From positions 14,214,258-14,278,257 of the forward strand of contig JANCRA010000014.1 of NCBI GenBank assembly GCA_024362935.1: 64,000 bases of DNA, written 5' to 3'. Both the position numbers and the translations under genes were made by a program. The DNA is from Setophaga petechia. Lineage: Eukaryota; Chordata; Aves; Passeriformes; Parulidae. The stretch's first letter is position 1. Every line of letters begins with the position of its first letter. This document shows, piece by piece, positions 38,000 to 49,300 of this stretch. A model generated the notes under the pieces. That model searched no databases. It was not told the origin of the DNA and saw nothing but the letters and a program-made list of their open reading frames with translations.

Positions 38000-40900
38000 C
38001 AGGCTCCCCCAGTGAGGGTCAGACCAAGTGGGGAGGCAGAGCTGTCAGAGCAGGGCTGTGGGTACAGGCAGGGTCAGCTGTGCCTCTCTGCACAGTGAAA
38101 TGCCAGGAGTGGAAATCCAGCCCTTGGCACAGCAAAGCAAAGCTCTCCTCGCTGGCTCCAGTGCCATGTCCAACTGACAAAGTTGTGTTTATTTATGGCA
38201 GTAGCTCTGAGTTTGTTGGAGTGCCAGTGTTTGCAGGAAATCACACAAATTGCTGATTCCAGTGGATCAGACTCTGTAAGCCTGGCTCAAGCAGAGGATG
38301 TGTAAGAGTGTGCAGGAACTGCTTTTCTTAATTTGACAATGTTTTTTGATAAACTGATGCATCTGTGGTGCATGATCAGAGGTGTCTGGTGGTATAAATC
38401 AGGCACTACTTCATTAGTCTAGCTTGAAACCAGGGCAGGATGAAGAATTTTATGCAGTTCTGAGATTTTGCCAAGGTTTTGGGAAGTAGGATAGGAAGTG
38501 GTTTATTGTAAATCAATTTGGCCATATGCTGTTACAGTAAGTAACAAGCAAAGTTTACTTGATTCACATTTAAGCATTGGAACAGCAAACTAATAAAAGG
38601 AGAAGGGATGGTTTAGTATTTTACATATATCTATACATAACCCCTGATATTCAGTCAAAATATTGCATTCAGCTATTTTTCTGTCCAGACCCTTTGAAAT
38701 AGAAAGATATTAAGACCTTGGGGCAATTTGACTGATAAGAAGTTGATTTAGTTTCATCTGTTGAAGTCTTACCTTAAAAAAAAATATGTTCAGGTCTGCT
38801 GATTTTTTGGTTTATTCTTTGTTCAAAGCTTTTTTGGCAGATTTACTGTGGGCAGCTTTTGGCATAATTGAATTGATAACACTGGGACTGGGGACTGGGT
38901 TGCCCTATGAAATTAGAAAAACAGAACACGCCTTCCAGTGATGGAAAATGCTGTTTTCCTTAGGAGCCTGACTGATGGTAAATATTCCCTTGGAGAGCTT
39001 CAGAAGGGCTGTGTGGCACTTGGCAAATGTTTTGATCAATATTAAAATTCCAGGTGCAGCTTCCATGCATCTAGGGGCAAGGCTAATCCTTTTTTATTTA
39101 AACTGCCATAGCCGTGTTAACTTTCCCTCCTTGCAGATCCCCTCTGTGCAGCCCTAGAAGATGTGGAAGCAGCAGCTGCAATCTCTGTTGCTCAGGAAAT
39201 GTATTAAAAATGAAAGGAATGCATGTCTTGAGCATTTTGTCCTTGTGCTATTTTGGTGCAGAACATCATACATTTAGTAAATATGTGAAGATACGAATGC
39301 CACAAAGTCACTGCTTGAGATCTCTGAATTTTTGTTTATCTGGGTTCAAAGTCAAGTATTGCCTGCGAGTATGTCTTTTTGAATAAAGCAGGGATTCTCA
39401 TTTCCCAGCCCAGGAAGCACTGACAGAGCAGGGCTTGGCTCAGCATCAGGAATAAGGAACAAACAGACTCCTTGCCCCCAGCCTCTCCCAGTCCTAGGGA
39501 GGCAAGAGTGGCTTCTGATAAATGAGTTTAAATATGAATTGAATAATATTTCACAGCAATTCCAGATCCAAAATTGTAGTCCAAGGAGAAAGTTCTTAGT
39601 GTAATTTAGTTTCTAGGAGAAAATTTAATTTTGAACAGACTGTAATAAGAAATAAAATGAACATTAGATATGTATCATTTTATAATCACTGTCAGCTTTG
39701 CTACTGCAGATTAAGTGCTATTGCCTACCTGCTGAAATTCAAGGTTGAGAAGGCTTGTTGTTGCTCAGAAAGCAGTGTTCTAGTCAGAAACTACATTTTA
39801 TCTGTACTGTACATGTTCTGTTTTAGTGCTGCTGTGTATCAGTGTCTGTGTAAGGGTCTGAAGGCAGTGCCCTTAATGAGATGCTTTAACTTGGCCAGCC
39901 CTGAGCTGGTCAGGAGGTGGGACACGATGGCCCCTGCAGGTCCCTCCCACCTGAAACAGCTCAGCCTCCTTGACTCTGAATGCCTGGCAGTGCTGGCATT
40001 GCTGAACTGCCCCTTAGTTTGGGAATAGTGAGCTCACAAAGGTGTGTGATATGAGCTTGCTAGAAGTTCAAGGTAGGCTTTTTGGGGAGGCTAATTTTGG
40101 GTTGTCCTCTATAAGTCACTTTAGGTACTGGGGAAATTTGGTATTACACTGCAGCATTTCCACTCTGGAGCAGCACGTGGTTGTGCCATGGTGGGGTTTC
40201 TCAGCCTGCTCAGGGACTGTCCTGCAAAGGGTTTGTCTTGCAATGGCAAGAAGATGATTTACTCTTTAGGATCATGTCCTTTCCATCTTTCTGGACTATT
40301 TTAGTGACTCTCCTCACTAGTGAGCAAAGTTAAGAGTCTACAAAGGGGTCTAGGAGAATTTTGTTTCTCTTCAAATCATTCCAGCATGCAAATGTCAAAG
40401 ACCCACAGCCAAGCACTAGCCAAAGACAGGATTGAACCCAGTGCCTTTACATTTGATAGTGTTCCTTTTGAACAGCTTTCTGATGGATTTATTGTGTTTC
40501 ATCTACTTTGTAACATACTGTTTAAATAATAAAAGACACACAAAAATGTTTTTTAAACTGTGAACAAGATAAGTTCACATGCTGCATTCCATCTCCCCTG
40601 TGGCAATATCTACACCTGAGGGATTCCCTCCACCTCCTTCTTACAACTTTTGAATTATTCTGAGTTGTAAAATTTTTCTCCAGTGCTGTTTACAAAGGAG
40701 AAGTTTTGTTGAAATCAGGATGGGTTATTTTGAGACTGAGATTTGGTCCCAAGAGAAGGTTTTTTTCAGAAAACAACACACAAAGGCAATGACTCAAGAA
40801 ACCTTGACTATAATCCTGAAGTAGGCAGAGAAGTATATTTTTTCACTTGAGCTATTTTTATTAAAAAAAATAACTTTCTACCTTTGTACTTCAAAAGCAT

Positions 40901-42487
40901 CAGCTGATGTGTGTTTCATTCTGTGTTGAAGGGGGTTTATTGATTTTTATGGACTTGTGGCATTGTAGATTTTGTATTCCACGATTTCTCTCACCTCAGT
41001 TACTGATCACATGTACTTTGCTTCAGCAGAACTGTGGTTTTCTTTGTTATGATTCAGTGGCAGCAAAAATGTGAAAATTTGCAGCAGTTTACCTGTATTT
41101 CTTATTCTGCTATAAAATCCAATATATTTGAGAACTTGCACAACTTTTCAACTTTAAACTAAGACATATTTTAACTGTGTGCAAGGTTGTTTGTCAGTGT
41201 ATTGTATGGAAGGGATTGTGGCTGTTGGGGAGATTTCATGCCACCCTCAGAGCTCTGGAAGGTGCTGTTAATTATGGAATTGATGGCAATACAGGGTTAG
41301 TAGATTTTTTTTTCTTCTTCTTTTTGTCATTGAAAATCTCTTCAGAGTTAATTGCTACTTATTTTTTTTTAATTGAAGTCAAGTTGTTTTTCCAGGATTA
41401 TGTTCATTAAGAGCATGTTCGCTCATTTATAGATTCTAAATACTGTAAGGAAAAGAGGAGTAGCCTAGGAAATACTGAAGGGAAGAGACCTTTTAACTTC
41501 TTTTGTGGAGTGCATTTACATCCATGTAACATGATCTGTTCTAAAAAAATGCATCAGAAATTCTGCATGCCTAGGCATGAAAACAGCATGAAAAATGATG
41601 CAGAATAACCCTACCTGAATATTTGTCCAGCATTTCCCACACGAATGTCTGTGCATGGAAAACACAGTGTGATGATCAGTCCATATCTGAACAGTATTTT
41701 GAGGGAATTTGGGACCAACAGTTTTTTCTTTAGTAACTTTAGAAACTGTGAACTATTTCATGGTAAATTTCATGTTACACTGTGGCCTAAGGCTTGTGGA
41801 GCTGCAGTTCCAGAAGTCCTAGAAAAGTGTAGAAAATCTTCCCTTTCCCCAGACACTTATCTAGAGAAACTGAGACAGGATCACAGGGGCCACAGGATTT
41901 GGTGCTGGAAAGGTCTGAATTGGACACACTCCTTGGCCAAAGAGCTCGTGCTCTTTGTCATATCAACTGCTTTGAAAATTTCCACCTTTGGCCTTCTTAT
42001 AGCATGCAGCATATGGAATTTCCTTTAAGAAATCAGCTCCAAAAATATTTGATTTAATTTTAAGTTGGACTGAAGTCAAATTTCAGGCAGGTTTTTGCTA
42101 TGAATGAAGAATTCTGGCCAGTTTCATCTCCAGAAAAACTCCTTCACAGAAGATTGCACTCCTCTGCCATCTTTCCATTACTGTCTGGAGTGATTAACAT
42201 GCATAGATGCTTCAGCTAAAGAATAAAAAACCCAGACCTTTTAATTTTGTAAGAACAAGATTACATTCAGTAGAAAAACATTCATCAGTATTGTATGGTG
42301 TGCTGCTTTTGTCTAGGATAAAGCCAATTTTCTTTGTGGGGCTGACATGGGGCTGTGCTTTGGCCTTATGCTGAAAAGAGTGTTGATAATTCAGGCTGGG
42401 GCTGCACAACACCCTGGGAGGGGACAGAGGCAGGACAGGTGACCCCAGGCGAGCAGAGGGGTGTTCCAGACCATCTGGCATCATGCT
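38000..42487. other. Unique-looking DNA, no supported gene
   Basis: A GC-richer flank (to about 38170) gives way to AT-rich sequence. Apart from the CR1-like fragment at 39893-39957, nothing is recognised. Open frames such as 41645-42028 (127 codons, plus) have no splice context or family resemblance. Confidence 0.5.
39893..39957 (+). mobile_element. Degraded CR1 LINE 3'-end fragment
   Basis: The segment reads ...GGTGGGACACGATGGCCCC, then TGCAGGTCCCTCCCACCTG and AAAC. This parallels the conserved CR1 3' segment in which a GGA..AGATGA stretch is followed by AGGTCCCTTCCAACC. Only about 65 bp can be followed, and the terminal ATTCTATG octamers of a fresh CR1 are absent. CR1 is the main LINE of birds and reptiles. 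Confidence 0.45.
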
Positions 42488-42553
42488 CAGCAGATAAAGC
42501 TGGGGGAAGGAGAGGAAGGGAGGATGTCTGGGGTGATGGTATTTGTGTCCTCA
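42488..42553 (+). other. Weak candidate exon ending CAG/GTAAGC
   Basis: A consensus-like 5' splice site (TCAG/GTAAGC) follows 42553, and a CATGCTCAG 3'-site-like sequence ends at 42487 with only a modest pyrimidine tract. The 66 nt between are open in two frames. One frame leaves two bases, which would fit the frame at 42862-43033 across a 308-bp intron. Both the 3' site and the pairing are weak. Confidence 0.15.
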
Positions 42554-42861
42554 GGTAAGCACCAAGCACGATGGAGCCCTGCTCGGCTGGGATGGCTGAA
42601 CACCTGCCCTGCTCATGGGAAATGGTGAAAGAACTCCCTGATCTGCTTTGTTTGTGCCTGCAGCTTTTGCTTTCTCTATTAAACTTCATCTCAGCCCATG
42701 AGTTTGCTCACTTTCCCCTCCTGATTCTCCCATCCCAGGGCAGTGAGCTGCTGCACTGGTGCTGTGTCAGCAGTGGGGTTAAACCCCAACAGAGGGGTGC
42801 AAGCACTCGTGAGCAGAGTGCAGAACTCTGAGTCTTATTTCATGGCCAGCTGAACTGTCAG

Positions 42862-43033
42862 TGAAGGGACGAAAGCTCTGCAGATGACTGACTTAATGAG
42901 GAAAGCACAGTTGATTCATCTCTGGGAGCAGATCACTCACGCAGACGAGGCCATCGCTCAGCTCAGCCAACTGCTAAACAAAATACATCATTCAAATCTT
43001 TGGGAAAACTGTCAGTTTGCAGGGGTAAAATAG
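42862..43033 (+). CDS. Candidate coiled-coil coding fragment
   Basis: A plus-strand frame opens after TGA at 42851 and ends at TAG 43031-43033; the first ATG is at 42884 (49 codons). Residues 1-35 from that ATG read as a continuous amphipathic helix, including LMRKAQLIHLWEQIT and DEAIAQLSQLLNKI, with Leu/Ile at heptad-like spacing and charged residues between. The block keeps several CpGs (42870, 42940, 42946 and 42954 region) in CpG-poor surroundings, which can mark coding sequence. A possible 3' splice site (ACTGTCAG) ends at 42861 but has a poor pyrimidine tract. Downstream, only a weak GGG/GTAAAA is available before the stop. I do not recognise the protein. It could be an exon, a pseudogene fragment or chance; the opposite strand also has a short open block here. 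Confidence 0.28.
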
Positions 43034-43168
43034 AACTGTCTGAAAACTGACCTTAGTCCCAAAGACTGAAATTGAGTACAGAGAGAAGCAAGATGCCAAC
43101 AGCTATAGCCACACACTTAAATGACAAACACTCCTTGCAGCATTTCATCAACAGATACAGATTGTAGC

Positions 43169-43197
43169 CTTTTTTATTTTTTTTTTTTTTTATTTTT
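43169..43197. repeat. Poly-T tract with two interruptions
   Basis: About 29 bp are T apart from two single A bases. I found no element end attached to it. Confidence 0.85.
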
Positions 43198-43566
43198 AAG
43201 ATTCTTGGTTTTCCAGGACTAGATTTAGTTGTTGGTCATTGGAACAAAGGCACAAGTGTCTGGATAGGTGTATCAAACAGTAACTGCTGCTCTCCAGAGA
43301 ATCCCAGTGCAGGTGGGGGCAGCAGCTCTGCAGGGCACTGTCTGCAGGCAGGAGGGGCTGGGTCCAAGAGACAGAGAACTGCTGAAATTGTGTTTATAGG
43401 GAAATGCAAAGGGGTTTGGACCAATGGCAGAACCTGATCTACACAGGCTCTGAAACACTCTAAATTTGCAGTAATAAGAAATGGGGGCTGCGAGGAACTT
43501 TGAAAAATGAACACATATATTTCAGTCTTGGGAGTTCCATTTTCAAACTTTACATGCTACCCTGGT

Positions 43567-43591
43567 GGGTGGGTGGCAGTGGGGAGGTGGG
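43567..43591 (+). other. G-quadruplex-forming motif
   Basis: G-runs at 43567-43569, 43571-43573, 43581-43584 and 43589-43591 are separated by loops of 1, 7 and 4 nt, which just meets the G3+N1-7 rule. Confidence 0.55.
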
Positions 43592-44764
43592 AGAGCTGAC
43601 AGGGTTCTCCTTCTGCCCTGGAAGTCTCTCAGGGGTTCTGTTAGGGCAGGAGAGGAGCTCTGAGATGGCAGGGGATAATCTGTGGTTCTCCCTACTGCAG
43701 GAGAACTTATCAAGTAAGAAAATAGAATTCCCAAATTAAATGTTTTAATTAAAATAACACAGTTTTGCAAAGAATTTAGCAATCTCTCTGATCTTTTTAG
43801 GCTTCTGTATGTGAATAAAATGTTTTTTAAAAGCCAAAAAAAGCCTCAAACACCTGGATCTAAGGCATTATCTCCCCTAGGAAGAGACTGGCAATGGCTT
43901 TTTCTAATTTCTTAGTTCTTGTGAGATAGTGAACAAAAGTGCATCAGCATAAATAAATGTTAAAGAATCTGAGGCAGGAAGAGTTGTGAATGCATAACAC
44001 CATATTGGGCTATAAATTAATTTGGGGTGCTATTTCAAGAGGAATATTCAGATAGAGGAATTTATTATAGTTCAATAATTTCTGAATTTTTACTAATTAA
44101 TATATTACAACCAAATTACTTCAGCGACATTTTAGGGACCAAATTAAATAAAATGTCTATGGTATGTTAATTTAAGCTCATAAAAGTCTAATTTGAATAT
44201 GTAATTTGGATCAATTAGAAGTCTCTTCTGAACTTTAGTGATAATAGAAATGTAAAAAAGACTGGGAAGCTGTTAGGATTAAGAGTGATACATCTGGGAA
44301 AAGCAAATTACACTGTCATTTTTAAAATGCAAATGAGGTTTAAAATTTAAAGATAATATGCATATATATAAACACGTGCAATATCTGAAATAACTCACAG
44401 TTCTTTTAAAAAATATCGCTATAGATAGTGACTTTTTTTTCATCATTAATCCTCAGTTTCCCCTGCAAAACATCTAGACTATAGTTACATTTTTACTTCC
44501 AAAGAAATGCAAGTTTGGGAACTCTCCCAGAAACCCAAGCATTCATTTCATCAAAAAGCTTGCGAATAAAAATTGCAGTCTAATTTTAGTCCTTTTGAAT
44601 TGTCACAGTGAATTGAAACTGGGTTTAAGTCAGGGTAAATGAGATTAAAACTTTCAAGAATATATACAAGAAATGGAACAGAGTTCCTTAGCAAGGTACT
44701 TGAGCAAAAAATGCAGGAGCAGCTGGGTTTGTGGATTGTTTGAGGATCCGAGGGGCAGGCCGGC

Positions 44765-44819
44765 TTTAGGCCTGGTTTAGGCCTGGTTTAGGCCGGGTTT
44801 AGGCCGGGTTTAGGCTGTG
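44765..44819. repeat. 11-bp tandem repeat, 5 units
   Basis: The unit TTTAGGCCTGG or TTTAGGCCGGG occurs four times in perfect register, followed by one diverged unit (TTTAGGCTGTG). The first two units carry CCTGG and the next two CCGGG, which places a CpG in each of the latter. The TTTAGG word is telomere-like in look only; the 11-bp period is not telomeric. Confidence 0.9.
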
Positions 44820-46218
44820 GTTGTCCCTCCTGTGTCCCCTAGCTGTCTGTTTGTCCCTCTGACCTTCCCAGCTCCTGGGGGAGCCAATTCAGGGTCCAAG
44901 TGGTTCCTGCTACTTATGTGGTGAAGTCAGAGCTCTGCAATGTGTCTTTTCAAGATTTTAAAAAAGGGCTAGGGAATAGATTTTTTTAATCTTCCATCAA
45001 AATGTAAAATCTCAACTTGTAAATGCCACTAATGAAATCCAAAGTTGTGCTTGGAACTACAGTGTTTTGCATGGCAGCTTTATGCATTGCTGCTATAGCA
45101 CTAGGCTTGTGAAATTAAAATTATCATTTGAAAAAAATAAGAGAATAGGGCAAAAATCCCCTACAACATTCATTTGCGAAGAAGCAAGAATAATTAAACC
45201 CACAGATATCATCAATGGAATTGAGCTCTGGTTAATTTAAATCCACCCTGGGTCATTCTTACAACTTTCCAGAAGTTACACAGAACAGCTTTATGATTTT
45301 TATGCTGCAGGAGAACACCATTAAGATCTCACTACCCAAGAAGTTTGTTTTAAACTAAACTGCTACATGTTTATGGGACCAAACATGTGTGCAGTCTACA
45401 ACATTGCATGAAGTGTACCTATGATTTCAGTTGGCTTCTTGCCCTGAATTTGAAATCATTTCCTTCTAAACCCCACATTCCATCAATTCCATTGTATATG
45501 AAGACAACCCCTGCAATATTGAAATTACTTTTACCCATGCAGACCTGCAGTGAGTTTGTGTACCTGGATATTTGACTGCCTGAGCCACATGCTTTAGAAA
45601 AGAGGACATTGAAAATGAAAAACGAATTCTTTTTTCTTCCTCATACAGTGGATTTGTGGCAAGGAAAATATTGAGGTTTTAATAAGCAGCAAATTACAAA
45701 AATTGGTTTTTGCTGGTATCCAAATGATGATGAATTTTCACCACGCACTTCCTCCATAGCATTGTGTCCAATGGGATGGGCTGAACTCAGCATTCCCAGG
45801 AAGGAGTGTTCCTGCCACACCACTTTAATGTAGGTGTTTTGTAAAAATTCATTTTAACTATCAAGAAGCAGAACTGTAGCTAAAACTTGGGATAAGAAAT
45901 TGGTATCTTTTAAACAAAAGCAATTTGTCTTCTAGAGGGGAAGCAGTCCTCAGCACATATTTTATAAACTTTTTTTATGGAGAACTTGACTTTAAATATT
46001 AGTCTTTCTTATCAACTTGTAGCACACTTAACTGTGTGTACAGGATTGGGGTTTAACATGGTTTTTCCTTTTTCCTTCCTTTTTCTTGCCACTTTAGTAA
46101 GTGCAATTTTACATTATTTCAAATATTCTTTGCCAACATCCCTCAGATTTTAGAAATTGTAGTGGTTTTGCCATCTACTGATTTGTGGGATCTGATGTTC
46201 TGAGGAAATGACTAGCAA

Positions 46219-46303
46219 ATTGTTTGGTGGGTTATTTTGTAGTTTTGTTGGTTGAGTTTGGGGTTTGTTGGTTTTTTTTTTTGGTTGGGTGTTGTTTTTT
46301 TTA
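46219..46303. repeat. G/T-rich low-complexity tract
   Basis: For about 85 bp the plus strand is nearly all G and T (runs of GTTTG, TTGGTT and poly-T), the strand complement of the A/C-rich tract at 22862-22990. No fixed unit is seen. Confidence 0.7.
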
Positions 46304-49300
46304 GTATAAAAAGGCTTCTCTGGGGTACTAGCCCTTATTCTTAAGCCTGCCAATATCAGTCAAACACCTTATTTCTATTTTTTTAAAAGAGATAACATGA
46401 TCTAGTTTAGCTTTAGACTGTCTCAGTGTCATTTGCTTGCAGTTTGAGAGCATCTGTGACCAGCCTGGCTGAGAGCCTGTCCCTGACTTGTGTCAGAGAA
46501 GCAGAAAATGTGCAGAGATGCCTCTGAGAGCCCAGAGAGTTTCAGGATTCCAGCACCTGTGAATGGGAGGGAACTGATGGTCTCTCTTTCAGGCCCCTCT
46601 GAGAGCCCCTGGGTGATGCAGCAATGCCTCATTTGTGTTTTCACCCTGCTTGAGGACCATCTGAGAGATGGGCAATCTGCTGGTTCCTTAATCAACCTGG
46701 TAATGCAAAACAACTGAATTTTGTTTTGCCCATTAAGAGATAGCATTAATATAAAAACAAAGTTGTAAAAATCCTATTAGAGGGGTGAAATGACTTGGTG
46801 AATTTTCTAGTCCTGATTTCCTAATCAAAAATGTAGAGTTGGTGTAGTTCTCTTTTTATCATTTTCTCAAAAACAATTAAAATTGATAGTTTAAATCCAT
46901 GGCTTTCCCTTAAGTAAATTAGCAAAAGTCCTAGAACATTTTCATTTTAACATGCAACTATTCATAAATAAGTTCTGATAAATTCATATATGGGCATAAT
47001 TTTTTTTTATATGCGTGATGCATGTTGAAATTTTAATCTATAGAGTTTGGAAGAAAAAAATGTGAACAGAACCCAAACAAATCCTGCCTGGTCCAGTCCC
47101 ATCAGTATGTGGCATGGTCTGAAGGTCACTTTTCCCATAGATTAAGCAAATATGGAGAGATGTTACAATATGTGTGTGGAAGGAAGGCTGTAATCTGCAA
47201 ATTCACACCTCTGAGCATCACAGTTGTCCAGGCAATAATGTCCAAACTCTTCAGCAGAGATGAGGAACAGCTTAACAAGCAGCAGACATCTGGCCAGAAA
47301 GTTATGTTATTAGAGAAAAAAATCCAGAGGTTAATACTTGGTGCTGAGTTTGGGTCAGAAGGCAGTGAACAAGTTTTTTAACCCATGCACTAAGTTAGGA
47401 GCACCCTTCAATGCTGAGCTGCTGAATGAACTCTATCTTAAATTACTTATCTTTACAGGATCTTTTCGTTCTACCTCTCCTGCCCCAGAAACCTGTCACA
47501 CTGAGCACACCTCTATCTTTAGATTAAAAGGCTTTTTCAACTCAGCAAGTTGTGGTTGGTTGAGATAATGCAAAGTTTTGATGGCTGTAAAATAGCCTTA
47601 GCAGAAATGAAAGAGACTTGAGCCAAGAATCTTTGTCAAAAGCTAGTACCTGTCACAGGTTTTTCACCAGGTTCACTACTTTCAAGAAGACCACTTTAGA
47701 ATTAAGAGGAGCTGGATGTAGGTTAAAATGGAATTATCAGTTCTCAGTGGGGGTTTGCCTAGAGATAAAGCTTGGAACCAGAAATCCACACTCTATGAAA
47801 GGCTGTCTTAAAGCTGCTTCTCTTTGAGATGGTGGTAAAATGCTGCCAAGAGCTGTTAATCCTGGTGATCTGAGTGTCCTTAAATTAATGTCAAGAGCTA
47901 TCTGCCACACAGGGTCTGTTATTACAGCTTTGAGGGTCAGATGAAGCTCCTGTGATCAAGTGTGGCTGTTCTTTTTGTCTGCCTGTGGGCCCATGATAGT
48001 TTCCCAACAACTTTGACATCTCCAGGAGCCAACTCAAGGTTTGGGAAACGCTGGCTCAGTCATTGCTTTCTGAAGTATTTAGTGCTTGAAAAGGGCAAAG
48101 GTGTGACAGGGGGGTAAATGTCCTCACCTGGGGGAGCCAGTTCCTCTGCCAGGGTCACATTCAGTATCTACTGATGACATCCTGAGTCTCCAATAAAAGT
48201 GCTACACCTTTTGATCAATATTTTCAATCCATTCTAATTGCTGTGGAAGGCAGTTTGTGAGCCCAACTAGGAACCATATCTCGAGTCAATTTTAGAACTT
48301 TGGCATGAGAAGAGTAATTTTAACCTGGCCTTCTAAAATGATAAAGGTAGATTTAATTGTTGCACAAATGTATTCAAACATCAAATTACAGCCAGTCATT
48401 TATTTGTGGATTTTTGTACTGCAGTATGCTTCCATGGAAACTTTGAAATATACTGAAGATGGGTGCCCTTTAATGGGAAGTGCTTAGATCCCTTACTATA
48501 GGAAAATATCTTTCAGACCAGTAAATGATATATTTTATTATTTTTTCCCCATCTGTGCCAAATAATGAAGTGCTTTTTATGATGTAACCTTGCATATATG
48601 GGAATCCCCTGGCAGAGTGATGTGCAGAGGGGAAAACCCAGCAGCACCTCAGCCTGGCAGGTGCTTTGGTAGTTCTTATGCAAGGCACCACCAAAGCAGT
48701 GCAGGTGGAATTGCATCAAGTCAGGTAAATCAAAAGGCAAACCTCTTTTTTGTTTTAATGTATACATATATGCTAATACATATTTAATACTTCTGGGGCA
48801 GTGGAGAATTTTTCAGAATATGCAGTTCCCATGTGTGTTCCATTGGCCTATCTACTTTCAGAAGACTTAGAGTCCAGAAAGTTTATGCCAGATATGGGAT
48901 GACAAGATTCTGAACAAACTTATCTCTAAGAGCAGCTTTCTGCAGTTTGTTCACCTCCATTTTCCAAAGCTGGAGCCTAAACTGACTGGGCTGCAAGTCC
49001 TGAGGAAGCAGAATTGCATCTTGCATCTCCCTGGGTTTATAGAGTTCGAAAGGTTGATTATGTGTTTTCAATAGCAATTTTCCAGGCCAGTGGTTTACTG
49101 TATCAATTGCTGTGTGCTGGGTGATGTGTAACAGCTCCTGTTGCACAAATGCACAGCAGATATGATACCACAGGATGGAGTTTCAGAACTGCCTTGGGTT
49201 TTTTTTCTTCCTTTACTTCCTATTTTTCAGGTTTCTGTACCAAGCTGTTACATCAGATCTGCTGATCATTAATTTGATTTGCCCATAAAAACAGTAAAAC

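Larger units (their letters stand above)
43034..44764. other. AT-rich DNA, no supported gene
   Basis: No exon is supported. A T-rich homopolymer tract (about 43169-43197) and a G-quadruplex motif (43567-43591) are listed separately. The rest is AT-rich sequence with many short A and T runs. Confidence 0.5.

Noticed and set aside
44765..44819. Interstitial telomeric repeat
   Set aside because: The unit is 11 bp with GGCC, not TTAGGG, so the likeness is superficial.
49038..49055. tRNA T-loop-like GAGTTCGAAAGG
   Set aside because: No acceptor stem, anticodon arm or A-box lies at the right distance. No tRNA or rRNA gene was seen anywhere in the window.
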